A DNA stretch of 64,000 bases from Amycolatopsis albispora (GCF_003312875.1 NZ_CP015163.1:1-64000); one strand, 5' to 3'. Positions 1 to 8,649 are shown, counted from the stretch's first letter. The notes: generated from the sequence alone by a model not told the origin. Numbers and translations are program-made.

Positions 1-1165
1 CAGCCGCAGCTCCACCGGGTCGATGCCGAGCCGGTGGGCGAGTTCGTCGACGGTGGCTTCCAGCGCGAAGGTGCCGATCGCCTCGCCGGGCGCGCGCATG
101 AACGTGTTGGGCGTGGTGTCCAGCTCGACCAGGCTCTGCCGCACCAGGATGTGGTCGGCCGCGTAGAGGTGCCGCGACTGCGAGGTCACCTGCTCCGGGC
201 CGCCGCCCCGCTGCCGGTCTGCGTGACGCTGGTGTGGATGAGCGAGGTCAGCCGCCCGTCGGGCTCGGCCCCGAGCGCGACCCGCTGCGTGGACGGCGTG
301 CGCCCGCCGACCGTGCGGTAGACGCTCTCGCGGCTGAGCAGCATGCGCACCGGCCGTCCGGTCACCCTGGCGGCGAGCGCGGTCAGCACGGTGCCCGCCC
401 AGACCGCGCCCTTGCCGCCGAACCCGCCGCCGACGAACGGGGCGAGCACGCGGATCCCGGCCACCGGCACGCCGAACCGGTGCGCCAGGTGCCGCCGCAC
501 CCAGTCGATGCCCTGCGTGGCCTCGTGCAGGGTCAGCCGGTCGCCGTCCCAGATCGCGGTGGTGGCGTGCGGCTCGATCGCGTTGTGGTTGTGCGCGGGC
601 GTGGAGTAACGCAGGTCCACCGACACCGGGGCGGCGGCCAGCGCGGCTTCGGCGTCGCCCTTCTTCGCGCTGCCCGGCTGGATCAGGCTGTTCTGCTGGG
701 GTTTGGCGTCTCCTGCGCGGCCTTGAAGTCCACAGTGGACTTCGCGACCGCGTACTCCGCGCGGACCAGCGAGGCGGCCTCGCGCGCGCCCTTCGAGCGT
801 GTCGCGACCACCACCGCGATCGGCTGCCCGTTCCAGAACACCTCGTCGGTGTTCAGGTAGTTGACCCTGGTGCCCGAAGCCAGGCTGGCGAGGTTCAGCG
901 GGGTCGGCTTCGGGGGCTTCTTCATCGGCGGCGCGTTCTCGTGGGTGAGCACGGTCAGCACGCCGGGCACCGCCAGCGCGGCGGCGGTGTCGATGGCGGT
1001 GATCCGGCCGCGCGCGATGGTCGAGTGCACCAGGCTCGCGTAGGCCAGGTCCGGATATGGGAATTCCGCGGCATAGCGGGCTTCCCGGTGGTCTTGACGC
1101 GGCCGTCACCCGGTCGAGCGGCCGGCCGACGGCCGGACCGTCGTTTTCTCCCGCAGCTGCGTCAT
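1..1165 (-). pseudogene. Molybdopterin-binding subunit of a xanthine dehydrogenase/aldehyde oxidoreductase-type enzyme; frameshifted, cut by window edge
   Basis: Minus-strand homologue of the large molybdenum subunit of molybdenum hydroxylases. Recognisable blocks are VGRPLDRV, then YPDLAYASLVHSTIARGRI, FVGGGFGGKG and, near the edge, FMRAPGEAIGTFALEA, so the expected order of the N-terminal and first Mo-binding parts is kept. These blocks lie in different frames. Reading through needs one extra base near 1129, 1107, 1090, 705 and 205. The start ATG at 1165 overlaps the FAD-subunit stop (ATGA) and has GGAGG six bases upstream. Either the gene is decaying or the sequence has base-calling deletions; no conserved block is missing, which favours the second. 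The 3' end lies beyond the window. Confidence 0.8.
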
Positions 1166-2152
1166 GCCACACCTCCGGCGGTCAGCTGCCGCAGGGTCGC
1201 GGTGATCGTGCGGCGGGCGAGCTCGATCTTGAACCCGTTGTGCTCGCGAGCCGTCGCGCTGGCCAGCTCGGCGTCCGCGGCCGCGCGGAAGGATTCCTCG
1301 GTGGCCGGTGCGCCCTGGAGCACCCGTTCGGCTTCCCCAGCGCGCCAAGGCTTTCCGGCGACACCGCCGAGCGCGAGCCGGACCGCGGTCACCTCGTGGT
1401 CGCGGACTTCCAGCGCGGCGGCCACCGAAACCAGCGCGAACGCGTACGAGGCCCGGTCACGCACCTTGCGGTAGCGGGAGTTGCGGGCGATCGGCAGCGC
1501 GGGCAGTTCGATGGCGGTGATCAGCTCGTCGGCGGCCAGTTCGGTCTCGACCTCCGGCGTGGCACCGGGCAGCCGGTGGAACTCGGTCAGCGGCAGGCGG
1601 CGCAGCCGCGCACGCTCTCCACCTCGACCGTCGCGTCGAGCGCGGCGAGCGCCACGCACAGGTCGGACGGGTGGGTGGCGATGCAGGACTCACCGGTGCC
1701 GAGGATCGCGTGGCCCCGGTTGAACCCGCCAGCGCGTCGCAGCCGCTGCCGGGTTCACGCTTGTTGCAGGCCGACGCCGGGTCGTAGAAGTACGGGCACC
1801 TGGTGCGCTGCAACAGGTTCCCGCCGACGGTGGCCATGTTGCGCAGCTGCGCCGACGCGCCCGCCAGCACGGCCTGGGTGAGCACGGGGTAACGCGTGCG
1901 GATCAGCGGGTGCGCGGCGAGCGCGCTGTTCCGCACGAGCGCGCCGACGCGGACGCCGCCGTCCGGCAGTTCCTCCACCTCGGTCAGCGGCAACCGGCTG
2001 ATGTCGACGATCGTGTCCGGCCGTTCGACCGTGGCACGCATCAGGTCGACCAGGTTGGTGCCGCCACCGAGGAACTTCGCGTTCGGCTCGGCGGCGATGG
2101 CGCGCAGCGCTGCCGGCACGTCGGTGGCGCGGTGGTAGGCGAACGACCTCAT
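1162..2152 (-). pseudogene. FAD-binding subunit of the molybdenum hydroxylase, frameshifted
   Basis: Homologue of the FAD-binding middle subunit (CoxM/XdhB-like) that passes electrons between the Fe-S protein and NAD+ or another acceptor. The N-terminal half shows the FAD motifs [13 protein letters not shown] and [19 protein letters not shown], and a C-terminal domain is present ([11 protein letters not shown] onward). Two single-base losses break it, near 1727 (a G run that should be one longer, giving [12 protein letters not shown]) and near 1612. With both restored the protein is about 330 residues, the normal size. Start ATG at 2152 overlaps the upstream stop as ATGA. Second gene of a three-gene operon in the usual actinobacterial order Fe-S, FAD, Mo. 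Confidence 0.8.
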
Positions 2153-2640
2153 GGCGCGGCCACCTCGCGAATGGCGTCGACGATCCCGTTGTACGCGCCG
2201 CAGCGGCACAGGTTGCCGCTCATCCGCTCGCGGATCTCGGCGTCGGTCAGCTCGGCCCGCGGTGCGCTCACGTCGGCGGTCACCGCGCTCGGCGCACCCG
2301 ACCGGTGCTCGCCGAGCATGCCGATCGCCGAGCAGAGCTGGCCCGGGGTGCAGTACCCGCACTGCAGGCCGTCGTGGCGCACGAACGCCTCCTGCAGCGG
2401 GTCGTCGAGCCCTTCGACGGTGGTGATCTCGGCGCCGTCGTACTGCACGGCCAGCGCGAGGCACGAGTTGATCCGCACCCCGTCCGCGAGCACCGTGCAC
2501 GCCCCGCAGGCGCCCTGGTCGCAGCCCTTCTTCGTGCCGGTGAGCCCGAGGTGCTCGCGCAGCGCGTCCAGCAGGCTGACCTGCGGCGGAAGGCTGAGCA
2601 CCGTGGTGGCTCCGTTGACCCGCAAACGCAGCTCGGTCAC
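2149..2640 (-). CDS. (2Fe-2S)-binding subunit of molybdenum hydroxylase
   Basis: Small Fe-S subunit of a xanthine dehydrogenase/carbon monoxide dehydrogenase-type enzyme, 163 residues, intact. The plant-ferredoxin-like N-terminal domain has Cys40, 45, 48 and 60 ([12 protein letters not shown]). The C-terminal helical domain has CGYC (94-97) and CRC (145-147), which hold the second cluster. The GTG start at 2640 follows GAGGAGG by a few bases. It is the first gene of the operon and transcribed away from a TetR gene. The substrate cannot be told from this subunit; purine, aldehyde and aromatic heterocycle oxidation are all possible. Confidence 0.92.
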   Translation of the reverse strand: MTELRLRVNGATTVLSLPPQVSLLDALREHLGLTGTKKGCDQGACGACTVLADGVRINSCLALAVQYDGAEITTVEGLDDPLQEAFVRHDGLQCGYCTPGQLCSAIGMLGEHRSGAPSAVTADVSAPRAELTDAEIRERMSGNLCRCGAYNGIVDAIREVAAP

Positions 2641-2666
2641 TGGTCCTCCTCAGTTCGGTGCCGCCG

Positions 2667-2717
2667 AGGTTAACGAAACGCCGGTCTCTTAACAAGAGGA
2701 CGGCGTTCTTTTAACCT
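2667..2717. promoter_or_regulatory. 51-bp palindromic operator between the Fe-S subunit gene and the TetR gene
   Basis: Near-perfect dyad centred on 2692. Outer arms read AGGTTAA at 2667 and TTAACCT ending at 2717; inner arms are AACGCCG (2677-2683), CTCTT (2686-2690), AAGAG (2694-2698) and CGGCGTT (2701-2707). Only about five paired positions mismatch. It sits in the 84-bp divergent intergenic gap, so it is the obvious binding site for the TetR-family protein encoded next door. The regulation itself is inferred. Confidence 0.7.
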
Positions 2718-2724
2718 GGGTCGT

Positions 2725-3390
2725 ATGCTGTGGGCCGAGATGGGACAGGGATTCGTCCGGGCCAGGAGGCCGGAGCAGAAGCGGCAGCGGCGCGAGGCGA
2801 TCCTCGCCGCCGCGCGTGAGCTCGCCCTGAAGTCGGGGGTGCGCTCGGTCAGCCTCGGGAACGTGGCCGCCGCCGTCTGCCTGGCGAAGTCCAATGTGGT
2901 CCGCTACTTCGGCACCCGCGAGGAGATCTACCTCGAACTCACCGCCGAGTGCTGGTCCGAGTGGGGTGAGGCGCTGGCAGGCAGGCTGGCCGGGGTCGAC
3001 TCCGCCGGGAAGCTGGTCACCGCGATCGCCGAGACGCTCGAGGACCGGCCGCTGTTCTGCGACCTGCTCGGGAACTCCGCGACCACGCTCGAGCACAACG
3101 TCTCGGCCGAGGCGGCCGGTGCGTTCAAGCGGCGGGTGAAGGAGGTGCTCGGCGAGGTGGGCGTGGCGATCGAGCGGACCGGCATCGGCCTGACCGCCAC
3201 CGAGGCCTTCGAGGTGGCGGCCGCGGGCACGATCTTCGCCGGTGCGCTGTACCCGGCCGCGAACCCGCCGGCCCCGTTGCGTGAGGTGTACGCGTCGGAC
3301 CCGGAGCTGGCCGCGATGTGCCCGCCGTTCGTGCCGACGCTGGAACGCGCCCTGTCCGCCCTGGTGGCCGGCCTGCCCACGCTGCGATGA
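2725..3390 (+). CDS. TetR/AcrR-family transcriptional regulator
   Basis: 221-residue repressor-type protein. The N-terminal helix-turn-helix spans about residues 20-62 (EAILAAARELALKSGVRSVS through NVVRYFGTREEIYLEL), ending in the family's usual F-G-T-R-E-E-I pattern. The rest is a helical ligand domain with no assignable ligand. ATG 2725 is taken; an in-frame ATG at 2740 is possible and neither has a clear ribosome site. It is divergent from the molybdenum hydroxylase operon with a long palindrome between, so it probably controls that operon. Its stop overlaps the start of the serine hydrolase gene (ATGA). Confidence 0.85.
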   Translation: MLWAEMGQGFVRARRPEQKRQRREAILAAARELALKSGVRSVSLGNVAAAVCLAKSNVVRYFGTREEIYLELTAECWSEWGEALAGRLAGVDSAGKLVTAIAETLEDRPLFCDLLGNSATTLEHNVSAEAAGAFKRRVKEVLGEVGVAIERTGIGLTATEAFEVAAAGTIFAGALYPAANPPAPLREVYASDPELAAMCPPFVPTLERALSALVAGLPTLR

Positions 3391-4391
3391 TCGAGGGAAC
3401 CGTCGCGCCGGGGTTCGAGGACGTGCGCGAGGCGTTCGCGCTGGACCACGGCGGTGGCGCGCAGCTGGCCGTCTACCAGCACGGTGAACTGGTGGCAGAC
3501 CTCTGGACCGGCTGGGCGCGCGACCGCGTCGCGGTCACCATGTCGTGCACCAAGGCGCTGGTGGCGATCTGCGCGCACCTGCTCGCCGAACGCGGGGAAC
3601 TGGACCTGGACGCGCCGGTCACGCGGTACTGGCCCGAATTCGGTACCGAGATGCCGGTTTTGTACCTGTTGTCCCATCGCGCGGGCCTGCCCGCCTTCCA
3701 CCTCGACGGCACGGACCTGCTCGATTGGGACCGCTGCACCGCGGAACTGGCCGCGCTGACGCCGGAATGGGTGCCCGGCAAGGCTTTCGCGTACCACTCG
3801 ACCACGTACGGCTTCCTGGTCGGCGAGGTGATCCGGCGGGTCACCGGCAGCACGCCCGGCCGGTTCTTCGACGCGGAAATCGCCCGCCCGCTCGGGCTCG
3901 ACCTGTGGATCGGCCTGCCCGAAGCGCAGGAGCACCGCGTCGCGCCGATCGGTCCGAACCGGACAGTGCTGGCCGAGCTGCTGGCCACGCGGGCCGGCCG
4001 GGCCGCGGAAATCCCGTCGGCCAACGGAATCGGGGACGCGCGCTCGCTGGCCGCGCTGTACTCGTCAGTCCTCAATGGACTGCTGAAACCGGCGACGCTG
4101 GACCGGGCTTGTGTGCCGCAGACCGACGGGCTGCCCACGCCGGTGGAAATGCCGCACCCGCAACGGTTCTCGCTCGGTTTCGAACTGACGCGCAGCGCGT
4201 CGCCGCTGCTCGGCCCGGCGTCGTTCGGGCACGCCGGGGCCGGTGGCAGGCTGGGTTTCGCCGACCGGGACTCCGGCCTGGCCGTGGCCTACCTGTGCGA
4301 GTACTCCGGCTGGAACCCCGGGCGCGGGCCGGACGAGCGATGGCTGCCGTGGCTGACCGCACTCCGTTCCCACCACACGCACCGGGCGTGA
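3387..4391 (+). CDS. Serine hydrolase of the beta-lactamase/esterase (EstB, class C-like) family
   Basis: 334 residues. The serine beta-lactamase fold is indicated by SxxK (Ser53-Cys-Thr-Lys56), a Tyr136 motif (YHS in place of YxN) and a C-terminal GHAGAGG segment that replaces KTG, the pattern of esterase EstB-type proteins. There is no signal peptide, so it is probably a cytoplasmic esterase or amidase and not an antibiotic-resistance enzyme. ATG 3387 is chosen because it makes a 4-bp overlap with the TetR stop, implying co-transcription. Substrate unknown. Confidence 0.85.
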   Translation: MIEGTVAPGFEDVREAFALDHGGGAQLAVYQHGELVADLWTGWARDRVAVTMSCTKALVAICAHLLAERGELDLDAPVTRYWPEFGTEMPVLYLLSHRAGLPAFHLDGTDLLDWDRCTAELAALTPEWVPGKAFAYHSTTYGFLVGEVIRRVTGSTPGRFFDAEIARPLGLDLWIGLPEAQEHRVAPIGPNRTVLAELLATRAGRAAEIPSANGIGDARSLAALYSSVLNGLLKPATLDRACVPQTDGLPTPVEMPHPQRFSLGFELTRSASPLLGPASFGHAGAGGRLGFADRDSGLAVAYLCEYSGWNPGRGPDERWLPWLTALRSHHTHRA

Positions 4392-4496
4392 CGACGAGTC
4401 ACTTGTGGACGGTGGCCGGTGGCTCCGTTTGCCACTCAGCGGTAGGCCGGATGGCCCCATCCGCGCAGGTAGAACCCAGTAATGGTGACTGTCCGT

Positions 4497-4508
4497 GGAA
4501 AATTTTCC
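4497..4508. promoter_or_regulatory. AT-rich 12-bp palindrome upstream of the small peptide gene
   Basis: GGAAAATTTTCC is a perfect palindrome about 145 bases before the ATG at 4653. The 260-bp gap between 4392 and 4652 holds no other gene I can support and is noticeably less GC-rich than its surroundings, which suits a regulated promoter region. No regulator is assigned. Confidence 0.35.
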
Positions 4509-4652
4509 CGATCATTCGTCCGTTGTGCCATCATTAGGCCGTTCGCGGTTGGAGGGAACCGGCGAATGGGGGACTCAGAGCTACCGGTCCAGTACTTCCG
4601 GCGTATCTGCGTCGCCCGGTTGGTGCAACACAGATCAGGGGAGGAGATCGAG

Positions 4653-4784
4653 ATGACCACCACCGAGACGACCCGCAAGGACCAGCCGGTCGAGAAGCCC
4701 GAAGACGAGCACGAGGGTCACAACCACGAGGTCGGCATCAAGTGCGGTGGCGGGTGCCCGCAGTCGCCGCCGCCCGCCCGGTGA
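4653..4784 (+). CDS. Small charged Cys/His peptide, 43 residues, upstream of the CHAT gene
   Basis: Not recognised as a known family. The ATG at 4653 is preceded by AGGGGAGGAG, one of the best ribosome sites in the window, which decides this start over the in-frame upstream ATG at 4482. The peptide has a Thr-rich N-terminus, an acidic/His middle (EDEHEGHNHE) and a short tail with two Cys in KCGGGCPQ followed by SPPPAR. It has no signal peptide or membrane segment. The layout (charged leader, compact Cys tail, next to a protease-like gene) resembles a precursor or protease target; metal binding by the His/Cys residues is another option. Function unknown. Confidence 0.6.
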   Translation: MTTTETTRKDQPVEKPEDEHEGHNHEVGIKCGGGCPQSPPPAR

Positions 4785-4819
4785 ACTGACCACCTGACGC
4801 TGATCGCAGCGTGATCTTG

Positions 4820-4852
4820 AGCCCGCCCAGCCGCCATCCGGCTGGGCGGGCT
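4820..4852 (+). terminator. Strong hairpin between the peptide gene and the CHAT gene
   Basis: Perfect 13-bp GC-rich stem (4820-4832 with 4840-4852) and a 7-base loop. A weaker 6-bp hairpin, ACGCTG/CAGCGT, precedes it at 4797-4812. No T-run follows, as is common in high-GC actinobacteria. It lies 35 bases after the peptide stop and 35 before the CHAT start, so it can end the peptide transcript or act as an attenuator giving more peptide than CHAT protein. Confidence 0.7.
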
Positions 4853-4887
4853 GACTTCGTGGCTACGTTCTGTGCTGTCATAGAAGG

Positions 4888-7506
4888 GTGCCGGTAATCG
4901 AGCAGGGTCCGATCGAGCTGCTTCGGCGGGTCCGTGAACTCCACCAGAGCGGCGTGGACGCGTCGTGTGTCCAGCGTCAGCACGAGGCGACCCGCCTGCT
5001 GCGCAGAGGCATCCGGCTGCTCGACTCGATGCACCCGGTGCCGCCGGCGCACCACGACGACTGGCTGCGCCTCCGCATCCGGCTGCTGACCACGCTCGCC
5101 TTCTCCGAGGCCGAGGTGGTCGGCCTGGCCGAGGGCCTGGCCCGCCTCGACGACGTGCGCACCGCCATCGAGCGGTTCCACGACCCGGCGGTGCGCGCGG
5201 AGCTGACCGCGCCGGTCAACCACAACCGCGGCCTGCTGCTGATGGGCGGCGGGCGCAACGAGGACAGCATCGCGCTCTTCGACGCGGCACTGGCCTATCG
5301 CGAGGAACAGCTGGCCGCCACCCCGGAACCGGTGCCGGCCCCGATGGTCGAGTCCCTGCTGAACACGCTGGCCACCCGGGGGCTGGCCTACACCCGGCTC
5401 GGCCGCGTGAAGCGGGCGCGTGAGGACCTGACCCGCGGGATCAAACTGGCCGAGAAGCACGAGCTGCGGGTGTCGGTCGCCGAGGTCCGCCGCCACCTCG
5501 GTGCGCTGGAGCGCCGGATCGGTAACGTGCCCGCCGCACTGCGCTGCTTCGACGAGAGCGAGCGCACCTACCGCGCGCTGGAGATGGAGGTGCCGACCCA
5601 GCTCCGCCGGGAGCGGGTCGAGGCCCTGCTGGCGGCCGGGTTGTCCGACGAAGCGGGCGAGCACCTCGACGAGATCCTCCCGCGCCTGCGGCAGGGGCGC
5701 GACAACACTCGCGAGCTGGCCGACGCCGAGCTGTTCCGGGCGGAGGCGGCGCTGATGTCCGGTGACCTCGACCTCGCACGCGGGCTCGCCGAGTCGGCGC
5801 GGCAGCGGATGCGCCGGTGGGGCTGCCAGACCTGCGTGGCCAACGCGACCATCATCGGCCTGCGCGCGGACACCGCGGATGCCTTGCGCACCGGGGAAAT
5901 CCCGGCCGCCCTGCCCGCCCGCGCGCTGCGGCACGCCAGGTCGATGTCCGCGCCGAGGCTGGCCGAACAGGCGACCGTGGCCAAGATGCTGACCGTGCGC
6001 GTGGAGATCCGGCGCGGCAACCTGCGGCGGGCGAGCACGCTGCTGGCCGAGGTGCCGCGGCCGGGTCAGCTGACCCCGATCGACCACCGCATGCTGCGGC
6101 GGCTGTGCCGCGCCGAGCTGGCCGTGGCCAGGCAGGACCGCCGCGCCGCGCTCGCTGAGATCCGCGCCGGGCTGGCCGAGCTGGACCGCGTCCGCGACCG
6201 GATGGGCGGGCTGGAGCTGGTCTCCGGCACCGCTCTGCACGGCCGTGAGCTGGGGGAGCTGGCCGTGCGCCTGGTGCTCGGCGGCGAGGACCCGCGGCGG
6301 CTGTTCGACTGGCTCGAGCGCACGCGCGCGCAGACCTACCGCTACGAGCCGCTGCCCCAGGCCGAGGACCCCGAACTCGCCGAGTGCGTCGCCGAGATCC
6401 GCGGGCTGACGCAGTCGATCCAGCAGGCCCTGCACGACGGCCACCCGACCGCCGCGGCCAAGGCGCGCCGCGCGGAGCTGCTGCGTGAGGCGCACCGGAT
6501 GGGCTGGCACGCGGGCAACTGGGGCAAGCCCCGGCCGGTGGCCAAAATGGACGAGGTGGCCGCACGGCTGGGGAACCGGGCGCTGGTCAGCTTCGCCGCG
6601 TCGGCCGACGAGCTGGTCGCGGTGGTGGTGCTCGACGGCGGTGCCAGCATCGTCCGCCTCGGCTCGGCCGAGCGGGCCGCGGAGAGCGCGCGCATGCTCA
6701 ACGTGGACCTCAACGCGATGGCCCCCGACCACACCCCGGCGCCGCTCGCCGAGGTGATCATGACCTCCGCGCGACGGCAGGCCGAACGCCTCGACGAGCA
6801 GCTGGTGCGGCCCCTGCTGGCGGTCACCGGCGAGCGTGACCTGGTGATCGTGCCGACGGGCGGGCTCTATGCGGTGCCGTGGGGGGTGCTGCCGAGCCTG
6901 CACTACCGGCCCACCGTGGTGGCGCCGTCGGCCACCGCGTGGCTGTCCGCCGAACTGGCCGGTGCCGGGCGCGCGCGCAAGGTGGTGCTGGTCCGCGGGC
7001 CCGGGCTGCCCGCCGCGCGGGCCGAGATCGACAAGCTGGCCACGCACTACCGCACGTCGAAGCAGCTGTCCGGCCAGGGTGCCACCGCCACGGCCGTGCT
7101 CCCGGCGGTGGACGGCGCGAAGCTGGCGCACATCGCCGCGCACGGCGCGCACGAGCCGGAGAACGCGCTGTTCTCGCGGCTGGAACTGGCCGACGGCGCG
7201 ATGTTCGCGCACGAGATGGCCGGGCTGCGCCGCCCGCCGCGGCAGGTGGTGCTGGCCGCGTGCGAGCTGGCACTGAACCGGATCCGGCCGGGTGACGAGG
7301 CGCTCGGCTTCGCCAGCGCGCTGCTGGCCAGCGGTTCGCAGACGGTGATCGCGCCGCTGAGCAAGGTCGGCGACCAGTCCTCGGCGGCGGCCATGGACGA
7401 CTACCACCGCGCCCTGGCCGGCGGCGCCAGCCCGGCGGTCGCCTTGGCGGACGCGATCGCGGTGGACCCGATGCGCCGCCCCTTCGTCTGCCTGGGCGCC
7501 GGATAA
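4888..7506 (+). CDS. TPR-repeat CHAT-domain (caspase-like) protein
   Basis: 872 residues. The first ~600 residues are helical, tetratricopeptide-like repeats (for example ALYRE/ARED/AALRCFDESERTYRAL segments), a typical sensor or substrate-holding scaffold. The C-terminal ~270 residues form a CHAT peptidase domain: His752 in HIAAHG and Cys792 in LAACEL are the expected caspase-clan dyad, followed by the usual GDEALGFASALLASGSQ core and a VGDQSSAAAMDDYHRAL ending. No membrane segment or signal peptide. GTG 4888 is used. CHAT proteases cleave partner proteins in bacterial defence and in RiPP-like or secretion systems; the only local partner is the 43-residue peptide upstream. The substrate is unknown. 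Confidence 0.88.
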   Translation: MPVIEQGPIELLRRVRELHQSGVDASCVQRQHEATRLLRRGIRLLDSMHPVPPAHHDDWLRLRIRLLTTLAFSEAEVVGLAEGLARLDDVRTAIERFHDPAVRAELTAPVNHNRGLLLMGGGRNEDSIALFDAALAYREEQLAATPEPVPAPMVESLLNTLATRGLAYTRLGRVKRAREDLTRGIKLAEKHELRVSVAEVRRHLGALERRIGNVPAALRCFDESERTYRALEMEVPTQLRRERVEALLAAGLSDEAGEHLDEILPRLRQGRDNTRELADAELFRAEAALMSGDLDLARGLAESARQRMRRWGCQTCVANATIIGLRADTADALRTGEIPAALPARALRHARSMSAPRLAEQATVAKMLTVRVEIRRGNLRRASTLLAEVPRPGQLTPIDHRMLRRLCRAELAVARQDRRAALAEIRAGLAELDRVRDRMGGLELVSGTALHGRELGELAVRLVLGGEDPRRLFDWLERTRAQTYRYEPLPQAEDPELAECVAEIRGLTQSIQQALHDGHPTAAAKARRAELLREAHRMGWHAGNWGKPRPVAKMDEVAARLGNRALVSFAASADELVAVVVLDGGASIVRLGSAERAAESARMLNVDLNAMAPDHTPAPLAEVIMTSARRQAERLDEQLVRPLLAVTGERDLVIVPTGGLYAVPWGVLPSLHYRPTVVAPSATAWLSAELAGAGRARKVVLVRGPGLPAARAEIDKLATHYRTSKQLSGQGATATAVLPAVDGAKLAHIAAHGAHEPENALFSRLELADGAMFAHEMAGLRRPPRQVVLAACELALNRIRPGDEALGFASALLASGSQTVIAPLSKVGDQSSAAAMDDYHRALAGGASPAVALADAIAVDPMRRPFVCLGAG

Positions 7507-7520
7507 CGGAAGCCGCGCGG

Positions 7521-7579
7521 GTGAACACGAATGTGGCTTTCGGGGCGAAATCCGCCCCGAAAGCCACATTCGTGTTCAC
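7521..7579. repeat. Dispersed palindromic element, copy 1
   Basis: Perfect 27-bp inverted repeat (7521-7547 with 7553-7579) around a 5-base AAATC loop. Its core CACGAATGTGGCTTTCG recurs in two palindromes near 60.1-60.3 kb. It lies between the convergent 3' ends of the CHAT and SDR genes, where it can act as a bidirectional terminator. It looks like a REP/BIME-type family of this genome. Confidence 0.85.
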
Positions 7580-7601
7580 GGCTACCCCGGCGGGAAGCCG
7601 G

Positions 7602-8585
7602 TCAGCTGAGCAACGCGGCGTGTTCCTCGTCGGTGAGGCCCGCGGCGCGGGGACGGTTGCCCCGGCGCAGGTCCTCCTCCAGGGCGGCGTGCACGGTGTC
7701 GGCGAACGGCCGGATGGTCAGCCCGGCATCACGGGTGGCGCGCCAGTCGTGTGAAACCAAGCCGTAGAAGGGTTCCGGGAGCCACATGGGCAGCGACGCC
7801 GGGCCCTGCCAGTGGTGCACCCCGGCCGCGAGCAGGTCCGCGGGGGCGATTGGCACCAGCTCGGTGTCGGCCCGGCCCACGACGGCGGCGATTTCGGTCA
7901 AGGTGCCCAGGAAATCACGCACCGGGCCGACGGCGTCGAAGGCGCCGGTGAGCCGCTGCTCGGCGGCGGTGATCACCCAGCGCGCGAGGTCGCGGGCGTC
8001 CAGGTGCTGGATGGGCTGGGCGGGGTCGTCCGGCACCACCACCGGGCCGCCGCGGTGACACCGCCCGGCCCAGTAGGCGAACCGGTCGGTTTTGTCGCCG
8101 GGCCCGCTGATCGGCCCAGGGCGGACGATCAGCGAGCGCGCGCCCATCGTGTCACGCACCGCGTGTTCGCTGGCCACCTCGATACCGCCGTAGTGCTCCG
8201 GCGTGGTGTCCGCGAGATCGACGCGTTCCTCTTCGTAGACGGGCGGTACCTGCGGGGCGTCGGCGGTCTGGTGCTGCGTCGCGGTGTCGGCGTAGGTGTT
8301 GATGCTGGAGACGAACGTCCAGTGCCCGGCGTCGAGCGTGGCCAGCGCTTCGCGGACCCAGCCGAGCGCGCCGTAGGCCACGTCGACCACCGCGTCGAAG
8401 CGCTGCCCGGCGAGCGGGGCCAGTGCGCCCGGCCGCGATCTGTCCACTTTGACCAGACGGGCGCCGGGCGGCACCGTGCCGGACCGGCCGCGGGCCGCGC
8501 AGATCACTTCGTGGCCGCGCACCGCGCCTTCCGCCGCGATCCAGCCCGAACCGTGGCCGGTGGCGCCCAGCACGAGGATTCTCAT
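7602..8585 (-). CDS. NAD(P)-dependent epimerase/dehydratase-type SDR
   Basis: 327 residues of the extended SDR fold. The N-terminal nucleotide-binding loop is LGATGHGSGWIAAE (GxxGxG variant), and FVSSINTYAD and the YGG region hold the Ser and a Tyr-like active-site strand. The shape is that of isomerase/mRNA-binding-like or reductase SDRs whose substrate is not predictable. It is transcribed toward the CHAT gene and away from the PPOX gene, with a 100-bp divergent gap. Confidence 0.75.
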   Translation of the reverse strand: MRILVLGATGHGSGWIAAEGAVRGHEVICAARGRSGTVPPGARLVKVDRSRPGALAPLAGQRFDAVVDVAYGALGWVREALATLDAGHWTFVSSINTYADTATQHQTADAPQVPPVYEEERVDLADTTPEHYGGIEVASEHAVRDTMGARSLIVRPGPISGPGDKTDRFAYWAGRCHRGGPVVVPDDPAQPIQHLDARDLARWVITAAEQRLTGAFDAVGPVRDFLGTLTEIAAVVGRADTELVPIAPADLLAAGVHHWQGPASLPMWLPEPFYGLVSHDWRATRDAGLTIRPFADTVHAALEEDLRRGNRPRAAGLTDEEHAALLS

Positions 8586-8649
8586 GAGCCGACCTTCGCG
8601 CCTCCGGCCGCCGTGGTCGAGCGGAATCGCTACCGGCGAACCCCGGGGG

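Noticed and set aside
1..2152. Programmed frameshifting in the molybdenum hydroxylase genes
   Set aside because: About seven separate shifts without slippery sites or stem-loops, none known for this family; decay or sequencing error is simpler.
4482..4652. Upstream extension of the 43-residue peptide to 100 residues
   Set aside because: Poor codon bias and no ribosome site at 4482, while ATG 4653 has a strong AGGGGAGGAG.
4738..7569. 943-codon open frame antisense to the CHAT gene
   Set aside because: It mirrors the plus-strand gene, gives a His/Arg/Gly-rich sequence without domains and begins inside the palindromic repeat. The plus strand has clear TPR and CHAT motifs.
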